The notes under the pieces: model-generated
What the model saw: only the letters and a program-made list of their open reading frames with translations
Told to the model about the DNA's origin: nothing
Databases searched by the model: none
Part shown: one piece after another, positions 1 through 37,344 of the stretch
How the letters are laid out: each line of letters begins with the position of its first letter
How positions within the stretch are numbered: position 1 is the stretch's first letter
Made by a program: the position numbers and the translations under genes
DNA from: Haematococcus lacustris
Taxonomy: Eukaryota; Chlorophyta; Chlorophyceae; Chlamydomonadales; Haematococcaceae
Direction: 5' to 3'
NCBI GenBank assembly: GCA_030144725.1
Contig: JASKMD010000168.1
Coordinates: 1-64,000, forward strand
Length of the DNA: 64,000 bases

Positions 1-13937
<13,937 letters not shown>

Positions 13938-14069
13938 TGTCCATGCTAACATCTTTCGCACATACACCTGCATGCGATGCTGGTTGCTCAGGGCACAATC
14001 CACCAGGTTTTGTGTGCCTTGCTGGCCAGTGCAAGCCGTCCACTGCCACCTGTTGACGGCGAGTGGATG

Positions 14070-14179
14070 TGTAAATGGGATGGATGTAGCATTCTGGTAG
14101 GATCGAGCTGTCCAAGCTGCTGCCAGCTTGCAGTGCCCCAAGCCAAGCTGCCCAATCGCCCGGGTGTAGAGTAATGTAA
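14070..14179 (+). terminator. Candidate polyadenylation signals (TGTAA) of GluRS
   Basis: TGTAA occurs at 14070-14074 and again at 14175-14179, 130-240 bases after the GluRS stop codon. TGTAA is the usual poly(A) signal in volvocalean algae. Which one is used cannot be told from sequence. Confidence 0.45.
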
Positions 14180-14480
14180 TGAACTCACTGTAATGGACCT
14201 CAGGGCAGTCCCACAGGTGCTCTCAAGAGCACTGCTGGCAGCACCTCACCCTCTGCTAAACAAACAAAAGACTCTTGGGCATGGTTTCTCACATCACTCT
14301 GTTGTTACACTCCAGGTATGCCTGGTGCAGCCCGCTCCGCTGAGAACATGCTCCATGCAATTGATATGTAATGGACCTCAATTACGCCCCACTCCGGTTG
14401 CCGGCACTCTGGTTAGATGCCAACCTGATGCACACCTCAACACGGACACTCCGCTTGGATAATGTAACTAAACACCTGAG

Positions 14481-14838
14481 ATGCCCCCGAGGGGGAAACG
14501 AAAGCGGCCCGTCTCCCCCGCGCGGAGTGCAGCCGGTAAGCCGAGATGCTCAACGACAGGCTAGGCTCCCCCGAAGCTAACTGACGACGCGACGCAGTGT
14601 GCGCCACGCGACATCAGTGCATCAAATCCTGCCGTGCGTGTGCTGTGATTTCCTGTGTCTGCAGGTGCCAGTGGCAGTGGGCAGCAACACCAGGGGCAGG
14701 GGCAGGGGCAGGCTGTCAAGGTAGTAATTGCAGAGAGGCGCCAGGTCATCAAGGCAGCCCTGCGTGGCCTTGTGGAGGCAGCCCAGCCTGATCTCAGCCC
14801 AGCTGAAGTAGACGCTGTTGTGGCAGAGGTCAACAAGC
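14481..14838 (+). CDS. Unidentified gene, first two exons only
   Basis: Exon 14481-14535 starts with ATG and reads MPPRGKRKRPVSPARSAA, a basic stretch like a nuclear localisation signal, then a GTAAGC donor. Exon 14665-14838 follows a TCTGCAG acceptor in the same phase. It gives a Gly/Gln linker and a helical-looking segment (VVIAERRQVIKAALRGLVEA, then SPAEVDAVVAEVNKR), ending at a GTATGA donor. No next exon could be chained. The dispersed repeat at 15139-15866 begins soon after, and the convergent EML gene ends at 16151. It may be a gene cut short by insertion, or one whose remaining exons I missed. The family was not recognised. Confidence 0.45.
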
Positions 14839-15138
14839 GTATGACCATGGGCAGCAAGCAGTGTGTCCTGGCAGCAGTCCTGTGCCTGTCAGTGTTGCTC
14901 CAGTCCTTCCTAGGTCAGCCCACTCGAGGCTTCCCAGCAGCAAGTCCAGCCCCCAACATGTCCCTCGTTGAACCGACACCTTCGCCCCGGCCCGCCTCGC
15001 CCCGACACCTTCACAAACTCTGCCCCGCCCCGCCCCGCGCGATTTGATTTGTAAGAATGCGACATATGAATGCGTGGACAGTTCTTTGTGAACACACACG
15101 TAGCTTTACATGCGGCAGTGGTTCACCAATTTTGGAAC

Positions 15139-15866
15139 AGAGCTGCGCTTTTCTTCGCTTCAACTCGGAGCTCTGTGCTGTCACATTTGCTCTTCAATCG
15201 TCGTTGTTTTCATGGCATAGCATTGGGCGTTGAACCCAGCAACCATGGCGAACATGGCATTGCATCATGAGCACTTGGTTGTGAGCGAGCTGGCTGAGCG
15301 AGCTGGAGGTTGTGAGCGATCTGGCTGGTTTAATTTCAAGGGTCTTGGCCTGACTTTGAAACTAGCACATTACGTCATGGTCCTAATCCATCAGGGCCCA
15401 AGCTGATGCTGTCATCCATGCTGTTCACTACTGTTTGTCGTCGCCCTCGAAACCCTGCGGTGCCATCTAGAGCCTCGTCCTCTGCTTCTACATGCAACGG
15501 CGATCCATGCTGCTCCTCATGTTGTACTTCGTCCTCTTCCCAGATGGTGCTGGGCTGCTCGACGCTCTGGCCAGCAGCAGATGAAGGTAGTGGCGCTGTG
15601 CGTGACTCCGGTGCAGCCTCCCTAGGCCTAGCCTGGCCATTCCTGGCCGCCTCCGATCTGGCTGTGGCACTCAACACAGCCGGTGTGGTTGTGTAGCCGT
15701 AAGACTTGCCTGCGGGATCAGCACCAGAATCAGCTGGCTATGTCATAAGTCACGCCACAGGCATGATCGTTTGTCTGAAGAAGGGAGTGGTAGCGCACTG
15801 GCTTGGTGATGGCAGTATATGGCAGGTCACACCACACCCGCATTGCCTATGCACTCCAGGTGCATG
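15139..15866. mobile_element. Dispersed repeat A, copy 1
   Basis: Clearly related to 40226-40918 in the same orientation. Shared landmarks include TTACGTCATGGTCCTAATCC (about 15370 and 40423) and GGTGTGGTTGTGTAGCCGT. A roughly 150-base middle part (15200-15360) is not shared. Both copies keep overlapping open frames on both strands: a Cys/Ser-rich one on plus, and on minus one containing PSTIWEED then VQHEEQHGSPLHV. No transposase motif or clear terminal repeats were seen, so this may be a non-autonomous element or the 3' part of a larger one. Confidence 0.6.
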
Positions 15867-16108
15867 CTGGGCAAATGCTGCACCTACAAGCGTGTTGCTC
15901 ACGTTAGGCACACAAGCAAGCTGCATGGGCCTTCTCTGTGCATGGCTGCCAACTACATAACAGGGCCAGCACTGCTATCATAACATTACCAGCACTATCA
16001 CCAGCATTACCGTAACATTATCAGCACTACTACCGTATCAAACCCTGCGCAAGAGTGCACTGCTGCAGACCCAGCACCACAAGCACCCAGCTGTCAAGGA
16101 CCACAATG

Positions 16109-16113
16109 TTACA
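16109..16113 (-). terminator. Candidate poly(A) signal TGTAA of the EML gene
   Basis: The plus strand reads TTACA, so minus reads TGTAA, about 40 bases beyond the EML stop at 16151. Position and motif fit algal 3' ends. Confidence 0.5.
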
Positions 16114-16150
16114 GTGCTGGCTGCTATCTGTGGGGCGTGAGACCGCTACC

Positions 16151-28085
<11,935 letters not shown>

Positions 28086-28600
28086 GAAAGCGGATTTATA
28101 CTGCCACCAAAGCGAGATGGCCTTCTAGCTGGAGCTCGAGTTGGAAGACGCGCAAAATGCGATGATAAGTGCGAACAGGTCGCAACGCAGCTCACATATT
28201 CTCGGTTATGGTTGCTGTTTGGCGTAAGGCTCGGCTCACGATCAACATTTCGAAGGTAATGTTCGAGTGAATTCGAAGCTGTTATGCAAGCTACATGCAA
28301 GTTTCTGAACCCTACAGCCCCCTCGTCCCTTACTACCGGGAGCAACAGCCCAAATCAACACAACCACCAAACGCTGCATGGAGACTTTGGGAGTCTTACT
28401 ACAGATTATCTATAAAAAGGTGCCCTGGCTACCTCACAGCACCAGTGTGATGGGGCCCTGCAGCTGGGAGGCTTGCTGCCACTGCGGCATCAGGGCTTCC
28501 TGCCACTGCATGGGGGAACTCCCGGCCACTGTAATTGTGGGGGCAACCGCTGTTGTTGTTGGGCTGCCAGCCAGCGTTGCTGCGGCACAAGTTGTTGTTG
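28086..28600. other. Intergenic: EML promoter region
   Basis: Upstream of the EML start codon (28085, minus) and downstream of the next minus-strand gene. No coding exon recognised. It contains a TATAAAAAGG stretch on plus near 28407 and TTTATA near 28096; neither is assigned. Confidence 0.45.
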
Positions 28601-29841
28601 CTACTGCTGCCACTGATCTAGCAGACTGGGACCTTGGGAAGTTGTAATTGCCGCAGATGCAGCTGCTGCCTCTCTACCCAAGGGTGGATTAGGGTTGATG
28701 CGCCCGAGGAGGGGAGGGCCTTGCAGCCCTGCGATACAGCTACTGCATGGGCCGTGCTGCTGCCCTGAGGAGCCTGGCTCTGAGGGGCCCTGTTGCTGCC
28801 CCGCGCCAGCACCCAGTGCTGAGGGGCCCTCCTGCTGCTGCTGCCGCCGAGCCTTGTCCCCCCGTGCTCCTCGTGAGCGTGGGGGGTACACTGGCTCCAC
28901 CTCCTTCGTTGGAGCCCACACCGCCGCCAGATCCTCCTCCAGCTTCTGCACCTTCATTGCTTGCTTGTCAATCTGTTTTATGAGCATTTCGTCTCCTGCA
29001 CCAACACCAACACATTTACACATCTTGTTGCTGTTGCTGCTGTTGCTGCTGACTGTCCTAGTGTCTCACTGTGCTGTTATGCTACAGCTACTGTGCATTG
29101 TGTGCAATTGGTATGCTAATACAGTACCAACTTTGCCACCAACTAGGTGGTATCCGAGTGGTTCTGCTGCCACCTAGGTGGTACCTGGGTACTTCCTTGC
29201 GTCCCTCTTCATGGCGTAGAGCATGGTCTGAGAGGTGGTGATGAGCCTAGTGAGGCTGCTGATGACGGAGGACCTGTCCAGCGCCTCCCAGCACTTGTGC
29301 AAAGCACGGGTGAACTCTGCGCTACTGTCAGCACCTCCCTTTCTTCTCCTGCGATTACCCTTCCGCCGCTGCTGATGAAGGACCTCATTGTAGCCCTGGG
29401 CACGAGCACATGGGGGCACATGGGGGCAGGGGGGTGCTCTGTGGTATGTTACGTGAGATGTTGTGCTGTGTGGTGATGTGTGCAGTGTGGTGATGTGTGC
29501 AGTGCAGAGTAGGGATGTGTGCCCGGCTGCACAATTGCCCACTGCATACCACCATCGGAAGGAGCATACCTTACGTGCTCTAGCGTGTTGGCGAGCCTCG
29601 ATGGTCTCAAAATCCTCGTCCTCATCCTCATCCTCGTCGCTGGAGTCCACACGTCCACGGCCCCGCTTGTACACTCCCTGTGCAGTGCAGCGCATACCTG
29701 GGGCTGGTTGCTCACAACTGCTCAATACGACCACATGTTGCTGTTGCAGTGCTCTAGTAGCAGCCCGCTTACCGTGTCCACACCGCCAGACACCAAACAC
29801 AGGGGCGCAACAGTTGAATCATTAGCCATGAGGTCATACAT
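28601..29841 (-). CDS. Unidentified acidic, coiled-coil-like protein
   Basis: Exons 29841-29773, 29677-29570, 29395-29185 and 28995-28601 chain in phase (783 nt, 260 aa if complete). The first exon begins with ATG directly after a CTGCAG acceptor, so either that ATG is the start behind a 5'-UTR intron or earlier exons exist. Sequence: MYDLMANDSTVAPLCLVSGG; a strongly acidic patch (SSDEDEDEDEDFETIEARQH); a basic patch (RRKGNRRRRKGG); a helical segment (FTRALHKCWEALDRSSVISS); then a likely coiled coil (EMLIKQIDKQAMKVQKLEED) and a Gln/Gly/Pro-rich tail. I do not recognise the family. The alternating acidic and basic blocks suggest a nuclear or scaffold protein, which is inference only. Confidence 0.5.
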
Positions 29842-30269
29842 CTGCAGCAACAGCAGCACCGGCAAATCAGCAACAAGCTAGCAGCAGCAGCAGCAAATTA
29901 GCAGCAGGTCAGTAGCAGCAGCGGCAGCAGCAGCAGCATGCTAGTGGTGGTGTGAACTGCACTGACATGCGCTTATGCAGGTAGTGCAGGACTTGCAGGA
30001 TATGCCACGCAGTAGTCCACCACAGTATGACTGAGCCCAAAACCACCCGCATCCACCTTGTCCTCCCTGCTGAGAGCTGGAGCGAGTGGGTGAGGGGCCC
30101 GTTGCGGGGATGCGATAAGGCGGCAGGGCGATTCAAGCCCAGGACGGACCAGTGTCGCCATCGCGGCCGCTACGGGCACAACCAGGGGCGTAGGCGCGCA
30201 GATCAGAGTTGAAAAAGTAAAAACAACACTCCTTTTACACTCCTGGCTCCGCTCCCAGCTCCCATGCGA

Positions 30270-30665
30270 TGGTAACGCGACAGCTATTGCCTGACCCTGA
30301 GGGCTACAGTCTAGAGTTGGCATGACCTGCAAGGGGGCACACACTACGGTCTCACAGCCGCTTTTAGTCCAGCCTTGGGTACTCCTTGCCCTTGGCTGGC
30401 AGAGCTGCCTGCTCTGGCCACCAGCACAGCTCGAGTGGGCGCCACCTGCTCTCCCTTACGCGCTGCATGTACAGCGCTGCATTGCAGTCCCTGTCCAGCC
30501 ACCTGCCTGGCTGTGGGGCTGGCTTGGCTTAGGCAGCCTTGCCCTTGCCTTTGATTGTGCCCTCAGCGGGATGGATAGGCTCAGCTGCCTGTACAGCCTT
30601 GGTGCGCTTGGCTGGCAGGGGAGTGCTGGGCCCAGGCACTGAGGCTGCTGGCTGTGTGGCTGCCT
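30270..30665 (-). mobile_element. TnpB/Fanzor-like C-terminal remnant next to repeat D
   Basis: On minus, from about 30520 downward: GRWLDRDCNAALYMQR, VRESRWRPLELCWW, ALPAKGKEYPRLD, then a stop. Upstream is a Lys/Gly/Pro-rich linker with its own stop. At 30270-30320 (minus) it runs into the TAGCCCTCAGGGTCAGGCAA phrase of dispersed repeat D. Best-preserved copy of the DRDCNAAL subfamily here. Confidence 0.55.
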
Positions 30666-30937
30666 AAAGATGCCTTAAACATATGATCGGGGTGGCAGGC
30701 AGTCAAACAAATCTTGTCCAACAAGGAATAACATGTTGGACTGTGGGTAATCTCACTCAGCTACTACAAGCATGTTGTAACATCCTCGGTCGCACCCTTG
30801 ATGACTACCAACCCCACACGGGTGGCACTCTTTCCTGGGGCTAATCCCCCTTGACCCCTGGGCACCTCATCAAAACTAACAGCTTGATGCTTTTGTAAGG
30901 CTAACAGCCTGCTCAAACTATTAGGGCCTATGCATTG

Positions 30938-31180
30938 TTACGGGCCCGACCATCAATGCCTCGCCGGTACTCTGCAGCCCGGTGCAGCCTCTGCCTGATC
31001 TTGGGCAGCCGGTCCTTGACCCGCTTTTAGCCCTGCTGGTACTCCCTGCCAACGGGGGGCAGAGCCTCCCTGTCCTTCCAGCTGCACAGCTCCAGGGGGC
31101 GCTGCATGCTCTCCCCAATGCGCTGGAAGTTGAAGCAGGCGTTGGTGTCCCGGTCCAGCCACCTGCCCCATGAAGGGGCC
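30938..31180 (-). mobile_element. TnpB/Fanzor-like C-terminal remnant, second subfamily
   Basis: On minus: RWLDRDTNACFNFQRIGE, then SMQRPLELCSWKDREALPP, VGREYQQG, a single TAA, then KRVKDRLPKIRQRLHRAAEY and RRGIDGRARNNA with a stop at about 30945. Apart from the one TAA in place of an expected Tyr codon, the roughly 75-codon tail is intact. It belongs to a different subfamily from 30270-30665 (DRDTN versus DRDCN). Confidence 0.55.
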
Positions 31181-31330
31181 TGGGGTGGTGGCACTGGGCT
31201 AGGTGCAGCAGGGAGGGGCTGGGCAGGGGGAGGGGGAGGGGGTGGGACCTGGGCTGGGGGGAGGGGAGGGGGGTCCTGGGCAGGGGGAGGTTCAGGGGGG
31301 TCCTGGGCAGGGGCAGGTGGGGGCCAGGTG
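31180..31330. repeat. Imperfect G-rich repeat
   Basis: Irregular GGGGAGGGGG and GGTCCTGGGCAGGGG units directly upstream (in minus orientation) of the transposase-like remnant at 30938-31180. No coding value seen. Confidence 0.6.
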
Positions 31331-31779
31331 GCAGGCAGACATGACCTCCTGCAGCTCTGGTATGCAAGCTACAGCCTAGAATTCAACAGCCAACATACTC
31401 CAAAACACCGCGAAAGTTGTGATTAAACACTGCGTGTTTATCACCTATCATATTCATGCGCCCCCAACTTCAGCCCGCTTAAGCTCCGTCCATTTGAGGT
31501 GTGTGCCTCCATGACAAGCTCAAGGTCCTATAGCTCATGTTCACACCACCAATCAGGGAGGGTTCAGCATTTTATGTTGGGCTTGACCAGTTGTAGCAGG
31601 CACAACAGGGCCTTGGCCTGGCCTGCCTGGCTTTGGCATGGCTGGGCGGCCATCCCATCTGGGCTCCGGGCTGCTCCTCTGCCTGTGTGTGCCATGCTCG
31701 TTCGTTGAGTTGGTGAGTTTGAGAGACATCACATGTGCTCAAGGTTGGCGAATGTTGGCCGATGAAGATAAATACAAGC

Positions 31780-31980
31780 TACATGCGTCCAGTCAAACAA
31801 TACTCATTCAACAAGGAACAACATGTTTGACTGTGGGTAATCTCACTCAGCTGCTAGAAACAAGTTGAAGCGTCCTACATGCATCCAGTCGAACAAAACT
31901 TGTTCAACAAGGAATACCATGTTGGACTGTGGGTAATCTCACACAGCTGCTAGAAACAAGTGCATGCATCCAGTCACGAA
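31780..31980. repeat. Tandem repeat with GTGGGTAATCTCAC core
   Basis: Two adjacent roughly 80-base units here (cores at about 31835 and 31930) and a third at 30700-30780. Each reads CAGTC(A/G)AACAA, TTCAACAAGGAA, CATGTT(G/T)GACTGTGGG, TAATCTCAC. A weak relative is at about 59985. Probably a piece of a transposon or an old tandem duplication. Confidence 0.6.
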
Positions 31981-32118
31981 GCTACAACTCGTGTTGGGCG
32001 TTGATGTCGACGAGGTCGGGGTCCCGCACGCGTATAGAAGAGGATATGATCTGTGGCGCGAGATGGCACAATCGTTGATACGTTGCAAAACAACATATGT
32101 ACACAGCTCTTGCTGCTA

Positions 32119-35100
32119 CTACTGCTCCTCAGGGCTGCTGCTGCTGCTGCTGCTGCTGGTGGTGTGCCCTGGCCTCTCATTACTGGCTGCACTACAGACC
32201 TTGAAAAGTCGGTAGGTCAAATGCATGAGAATGAGCGTCCATCCCCACCATGGCAGCTGTGGCAGCACCGACAAGCCCTGCCGAGGGCTAATGCTTGGCA
32301 CCTGTGCACAAGCAGCGAAAAAAGCAGGGACTCCGGCCTCATCCTCACCGCCCACTCCACTTCGTATACATATGGCTTTGCAAACAACAAGAATCACCTG
32401 TGCAGCCTGGATGCTGCATTTGCGCCTGCATGCTTGCCATGCCAGCCATGGTGCCGATGCTGAATGACATCTGGGAGCCTCACCTTGGTCTTGGAGCCTT
32501 GAGCCTGCCTTCTGGCCCGCTCCATGTTTTGCTGCATCTCCCTCACAGCCCGCTGCACTTCACGCTCAGAATGCCGGACAGCACCCTGGCACAGTCACAC
32601 CATGGCACAGGGGCACGGTCTTGGGCCTAAGGCACAGTCACACAGCCACACAATACTAGCACAGCAGCGTGCCAGCCTGTGCACACCACAGCCCGCATGT
32701 TGCACACAACCATGGCTGAGCTGCGTGTTGCCATAGCATCGCCCGCTGGCGTGCTGACATACAGCTGGTGGGCTGCGCCTGAAGGGAACCACGCAGCAGC
32801 CTCTGCACTTGTCCGGCCCCCATGCCGCTGCCCCTGCTGCTGCCGCCGCCCCTCCTGGTGCTGCCGCCCGTTGGCTGGTGCTACTGCCCAGACCCCCTCC
32901 CTCCCAGCTGCCCCTCTGCCCACCTGCCCCAGCTCCTCACTCTCGCTGCCATCAGAGGCCTCCTGGTAGCCACAGTCAGCTGCAGGGGGCTGAGGGCTTC
33001 CTCTGCCCAACAGAGCCTGCTCCGCACGCGTGGCCGCAGCCGCCTGCTCCCTCATGTGCTTCACCTCGGACTCAGAATACAGGCCGCCCTTGTTGAACAT
33101 GCCACCAAAAAGCCGTGCGTCTTTCCTGCAGCCCACCCACAAAAACGGCGCCCCAAGGAGGTGAGCAGCTGCTGGTGCTGCTGCCAGTATTGCATCAGCC
33201 TACAGCTGTCACAGTGGTCAGGATTGCCGCACCCTGAGACATCTGTTGACTGTGGCTGTGTTGATCTGCTCTGACCTGGCAATGGCTGCCACACCTGGTG
33301 TGTGTCAGCAACGCCAACATGCAAATGCCATGTAAAGATGATGATACCGACCCCCATACCTCCTTCTCCACCATGCTCATGCTCCTCTGCCTCCCACGCT
33401 GAATATACGAGCAACTGTGTGTCAGCAATGCCAATAGCTTACTGCCCTGTAAAGGGCATGATGACAACCCCTTTTTCCTCACTGCCCCATCACAAGGGGT
33501 GAGCTCTAGGATGCCTGGAACCTGCCTGGACCCTATGAGGATATGTGTGTGTCTCAGCAAAGCCAACAGGCCAATGCCATGTAAAGGTGATGATACTGGC
33601 CCCTCGACCCACTGCCGCAGCCAGCTCACCTGTTCTGCTCATGCAGCTCCTGCTGGTACTGGGCCAGCAGCGCCCTGATGGGCCCAAGGCCAGGCTCCAG
33701 CTTCAGAGCTTGGGACAGGTCCGCCACAGCCGCCTCCAGCCCTGCGCTGCTGCCCAGGCTGTACTGCGCCAGGGCTCGGCGGTACAACGCCTTCACGCTG
33801 TAGGGGTCGTGCTCCAGGGCTTTGCTGTGGCCGCAGGGTGGATGGGGCAGGAGAGGTGTCAGGCATACGGGTGTGCAAGACAGCGTGAACGCCATGGCAA
33901 GAAGAGCAGCATGGGATGCAGCAGGCTCCATGGCAAGGCAGGGTCACAGGACATTTGCATGACATCGACATGTATGCCCCTCATTGCAAGGAAGGCAACA
34001 TCCGATGTGACCATGTAAATACCCAGTGTGTCAAGAGGCTGATGACGACACAGGTGCCTGCTTACAGCAACATGGAAGTCAGCTGCAAGGGCCTAAATGT
34101 TCTGCACAGGTCTGTGCTCCAGCTGTGGAGAAGGTGAGCAGCTCCAGTGTACAGTGATGCCATGTGTTTGTAATGTGATGAAGCTGGTGTAGCACAGCTT
34201 GTCATGGACAGGGGCAGTGCCCACCTACTTGCAAGCATACACTACAGCGTCCGCACTGGCTTGGGTCTTCAGAAGGCAGTTGGCGGCATTGCTGAACAAG
34301 GTGGCCACCATCTGGTTGGCCTGAGGGCAGAGCGCAGGAGGCAGGTGGGTGAGAAATGGGTATGGGCTTAACAAAGAAGCTATGATGTGATGTACTGGGC
34401 GATGTCATGAGGCAGATTGAGGCCCAATGGCTGAAGAAGGGAAAATGGCTTGAGGCTGATCACTCAAGGCAAGGGGTGGCAGAGCAGCAGGGAGACAGGT
34501 GCAACGGCATCTGGGCATATAACTCATGAGTGACACAGGCAAGTCTTAGAAAGCGCTGCAACTGCAGCAACGGTCTTACCCTGCAGCACTGGAGGCTGAT
34601 AAATTCATGTTAACGTTCTGATTACTTCCATATGAATCACTCCATGAGAGCCAGCCGTGAAAACCCAGGTTGCTTGTCGGTCAAAGCTTGTTGGTCACAG
34701 TCTCAAAGCACAGCATTTAGCAGCGTGATCACACAAAAGCTGGGCTGTGAGATTGACCACCCAAGGCCAAGCAGCAGCAGCAGCAGCAGCAGCCGCAGCA
34801 GCAGCAGCAGCAGCCTGCTGGGGCACAGTAATGTGTGCCTCCCCTCTTGAGGTGTCATCAGCTTACATCAGTGCATGCATGTCATGCCAACCCTAGGCTA
34901 TAGCCCTGTCACAGGGGTCAGGCAACACTGTAGGTGGAAGGCGCCCTTGCCATATGCATGGAACATTACTTCACACCAACAAAACACCGCCCCTAGGCCT
35001 TTGTGAGGGTCAAAGTGAAGGCCCTAGTGAGGGTTTAGGTGCTGCAGGTGCAGTCTCTCTATCACCCGTGACCCACTCCGACATCAGTGTGACCATTACA

Positions 35101-36141
35101 CTATCTCGACATGCTAACCCCAATAAGCAATGTGACCAGTGACCACCCCACAGCTGGCTTCACACCTGCACCACCTCTGGCTCCAGCTGCTGAGTGCAGC
35201 CAGAGGCAGCAGCCGCAGCCGCAGCCGCAGTGGCCAGGGTGTTGATGTAGGGGATGTCCTGTGAGGCGCGGTCCTTGCCACGGTCAAACCACACGAAGAT
35301 GCTAAGAGCTCTGGTGTATAGCCGCAGCGCTGCGTTGGCGTCCTGCACACATGCCAGCAAAAGCCAGCCGTGGCTGTGGTGGCAGCAGTGGCAACAATGG
35401 CAGCCATGGCAATACTACCGCAGTAGCAGCACAACGGGCAGCAGCACAGCAGCAGCAAGACGTATCACCCTCACCAGTCAAGTCGATCTCAAATCAAGTG
35501 CAGTGTGAAGGGGCTGGGTGCAATGGTGCTGGGTGCTTGGCGGTCAAGGTGGGGAGGTGGGAGCGAGGCTGAAGGCTGAAGGCTGACCCGCATGAGTGTT
35601 TGTGCCATGTCCAACTTTGTGCCGTGTCAGCCACCATGTGTGCCTTGTGTGCATGATGCAGCTTTGGGAGGATGTAGAGGATATAGGAGGAATAGAAATA
35701 GAACTTCTGCAAATGACTTATAAGGTTTGCATGGGGAAGCGCTGGGTGCTAAGTGCTCTAATGCAGGAGTGTGAGGCACCTGCTCCTGCACATTCATCTA
35801 AGCATGGCAGACACGAGTTAGTGGCTCGCAGAAGGTGATGGCAGGGGGCTACCTGGGGGAAGACTGCATTGCCTGCGTCCTTCAGCTTGTTGCATGCCTC
35901 CAGCCGCAAGGCCCAGGATGCTTGGCGCCAAGCTTCAACCTCAGCATCATGGTATGCTGTGTACTTGATCCAGTCAGGGCTGTGCTCCCACTCTTGCCGC
36001 CCAGGCCTGGATTTGAGCTGAGCCGTCTGCGGGAAGATGCAAGTGTGGGTGTTGTGCTTGGTGGCGCTAACCCACACCCTCTCATGCGCTCATAATCACC
36101 TTAATCTCCGCTGCCGCTTTCAGCAACTCCGGCAGCGTCAT
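32119..36141 (-). CDS. Tail-anchored TPR protein (FKBP42-like layout without FKBP domain)
   Basis: Exons: 36141-36100, 36026-35853, 35342-35166, 34320-34229, 33824-33630, 33125-32924, 32585-32484, 32301-32119; 1167 nt, all phases close, 388 aa. The start is ATG at 36141 (MTLPELLKAAAEIK). TPR-type helices run from about residue 60 to 225: LEACNKLKDAGNAV, LRLYTRALSIFVW, ATLFSNAANCLLK, NKALEHDPYSVKALYRRALA, AVADLSQALKLEP. Then DARLFGGMFNKGGLYSE, a form common just after TPR arrays of FKBP and related co-chaperones, a coiled coil (REVQRAVREMQQNMERARRQ), and one hydrophobic segment (WWGWTLILMHLTYRLFKVC, about 345-363) followed by a Ser-rich tail. This suggests a tail anchor in an organelle or ER membrane with TPRs in the cytosol. 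No FKBP domain precedes the TPRs. The 5' part is duplicated at 41019-41510. Confidence 0.82.
33300..33620. repeat. Three degenerate units in a TPR-gene intron
   Basis: Units at about 33300, 33417 and 33546 each begin GTGTGTC(A/T)CAGCAA-GCCAA, then ATGCC(AT/CT)GTAAAG, GATGAT, CCCC. They lie between the exons ending at 33630 and starting at 33125. A related phrase occurs near 33945-34010. No protein is implied. Confidence 0.55.
34640..35050 (+). mobile_element. Dispersed repeat D, copy in TPR-gene intron
   Basis: Matches 61310-61640 over about 400 bases: AGCCGTGAAAACCCA(G/A)GTTGCT, a CAG-rich centre, CTTGAGGTGTCATCAGC, GGGGTCAGGCAA, TGTAGGTGGAAGGCGCCC, then CCTAGTGAGGGT. Partial copies: 27200-27300, 30270-30320 (reverse), 49685-49880, 61020-61270. 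No clear coding or terminal repeats; probably a short non-autonomous element. Confidence 0.6.
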
Positions 36142-37344
36142 AAGAGGTGTGCGTCCCAGCAATGTCAGCGTACAAACGGCGTCCGCTCAACTGCCATGTG
36201 TACCATTGCCGTTGGACATGTGCGGTCTGGTGCTGTAGTCGCAAGGATGCCCAGGCATCAATACCATTTGCACTGACCAAACACCGCCATGCGGCGTAAG
36301 ACAGGAGACGATGCACATAGTCGGTTTGCTTGTTATTGCTTATAGTTTGAGATGAAGTGCCCCGGCAGCCTGCTGCTGTGCAATAGATGACTGCACGCAG
36401 AGACGCCGCCTGGCTACCTCGCCAACCACTCTCTGCTTTGTGTCTCAAGCCAACCCTTGACCCTCAGTGTCTCGATGTAAACCCTCAGCAGCTCCTTAGA
36501 GCACAGCCACACCGTCAATAACCCACTTCGGAGTTTACAGTCAGTCCCACGTTGCACCTGAAGTTTGCGCCTCTCAACACCAGCGCACTGACATAACCAG
36601 CCAAGGCTGCAGGCAGCAGTACCCAGCTCACGCATCGCAAGTGCTACATCAACTGACTGCCAACAAGTTGAGAAAGTGCGTGAGATACCAGATAGGGATT
36701 GTTTCGTTTCCCACACCGGTCCAGCGCCAAATAGTCTTCAGTGCAGCCCTGAAGTGCAAACTTGCCTTGCAGGAGGACTGCCCACTGTCCATCTACTCTT
36801 TGGCGACAAAACGTCTGCATGTGCCATCTCTGCACCATCTTCTCACTCCTCACTGCAACTTTCACTCCACCACACTGCCTCACTCCCATTCGCTGAGAAA
36901 TAAGTGAGCAGTGGCGTCAGTTCGCCAACCTTGTTGGATGTCCCTGCGGGCCCGGGCTGGCCTCGCCACACCTCTCACCATAGCCCACACCACCATTGAC
37001 ACCACAGCCCAGCAGCTGCAGCCCCCACACCACAATACACAAGGGAGCGCTGCCATGCTCCAAAACCGGTCGCAATGCCCAGCATCACACCCACTCCACC
37101 TTTACCGCCTCTCCGCCTCAACACATCCCACACTATGCCTAACACACTCACCCTGTGGTGAGATCCAGCTTCACACACTATGGTCATAGGCTACAGATCA
37201 CACAGCCAGCTGACAACACTGCAGCAGCCAGTAGGCCTCAACCCCTCCGCCTCGCAGCGACCGGAGCCCTAACCCCAGCCGGCCTTGACCCTTTCCCCGG
37301 TCTACACCCCACTGCCTTGACCAGCGCTGGCGGCTGCCTGCTGC
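36142..37344. other. Intergenic between TPR and desaturase genes
   Basis: The left part is the presumed TPR promoter, of which about 80 bases are also present in the copied fragment at 41431-41510. The rest is less GC-rich, with no exon chain that I could support on either strand. The desaturase 3' UTR should occupy the right end. Confidence 0.5.
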
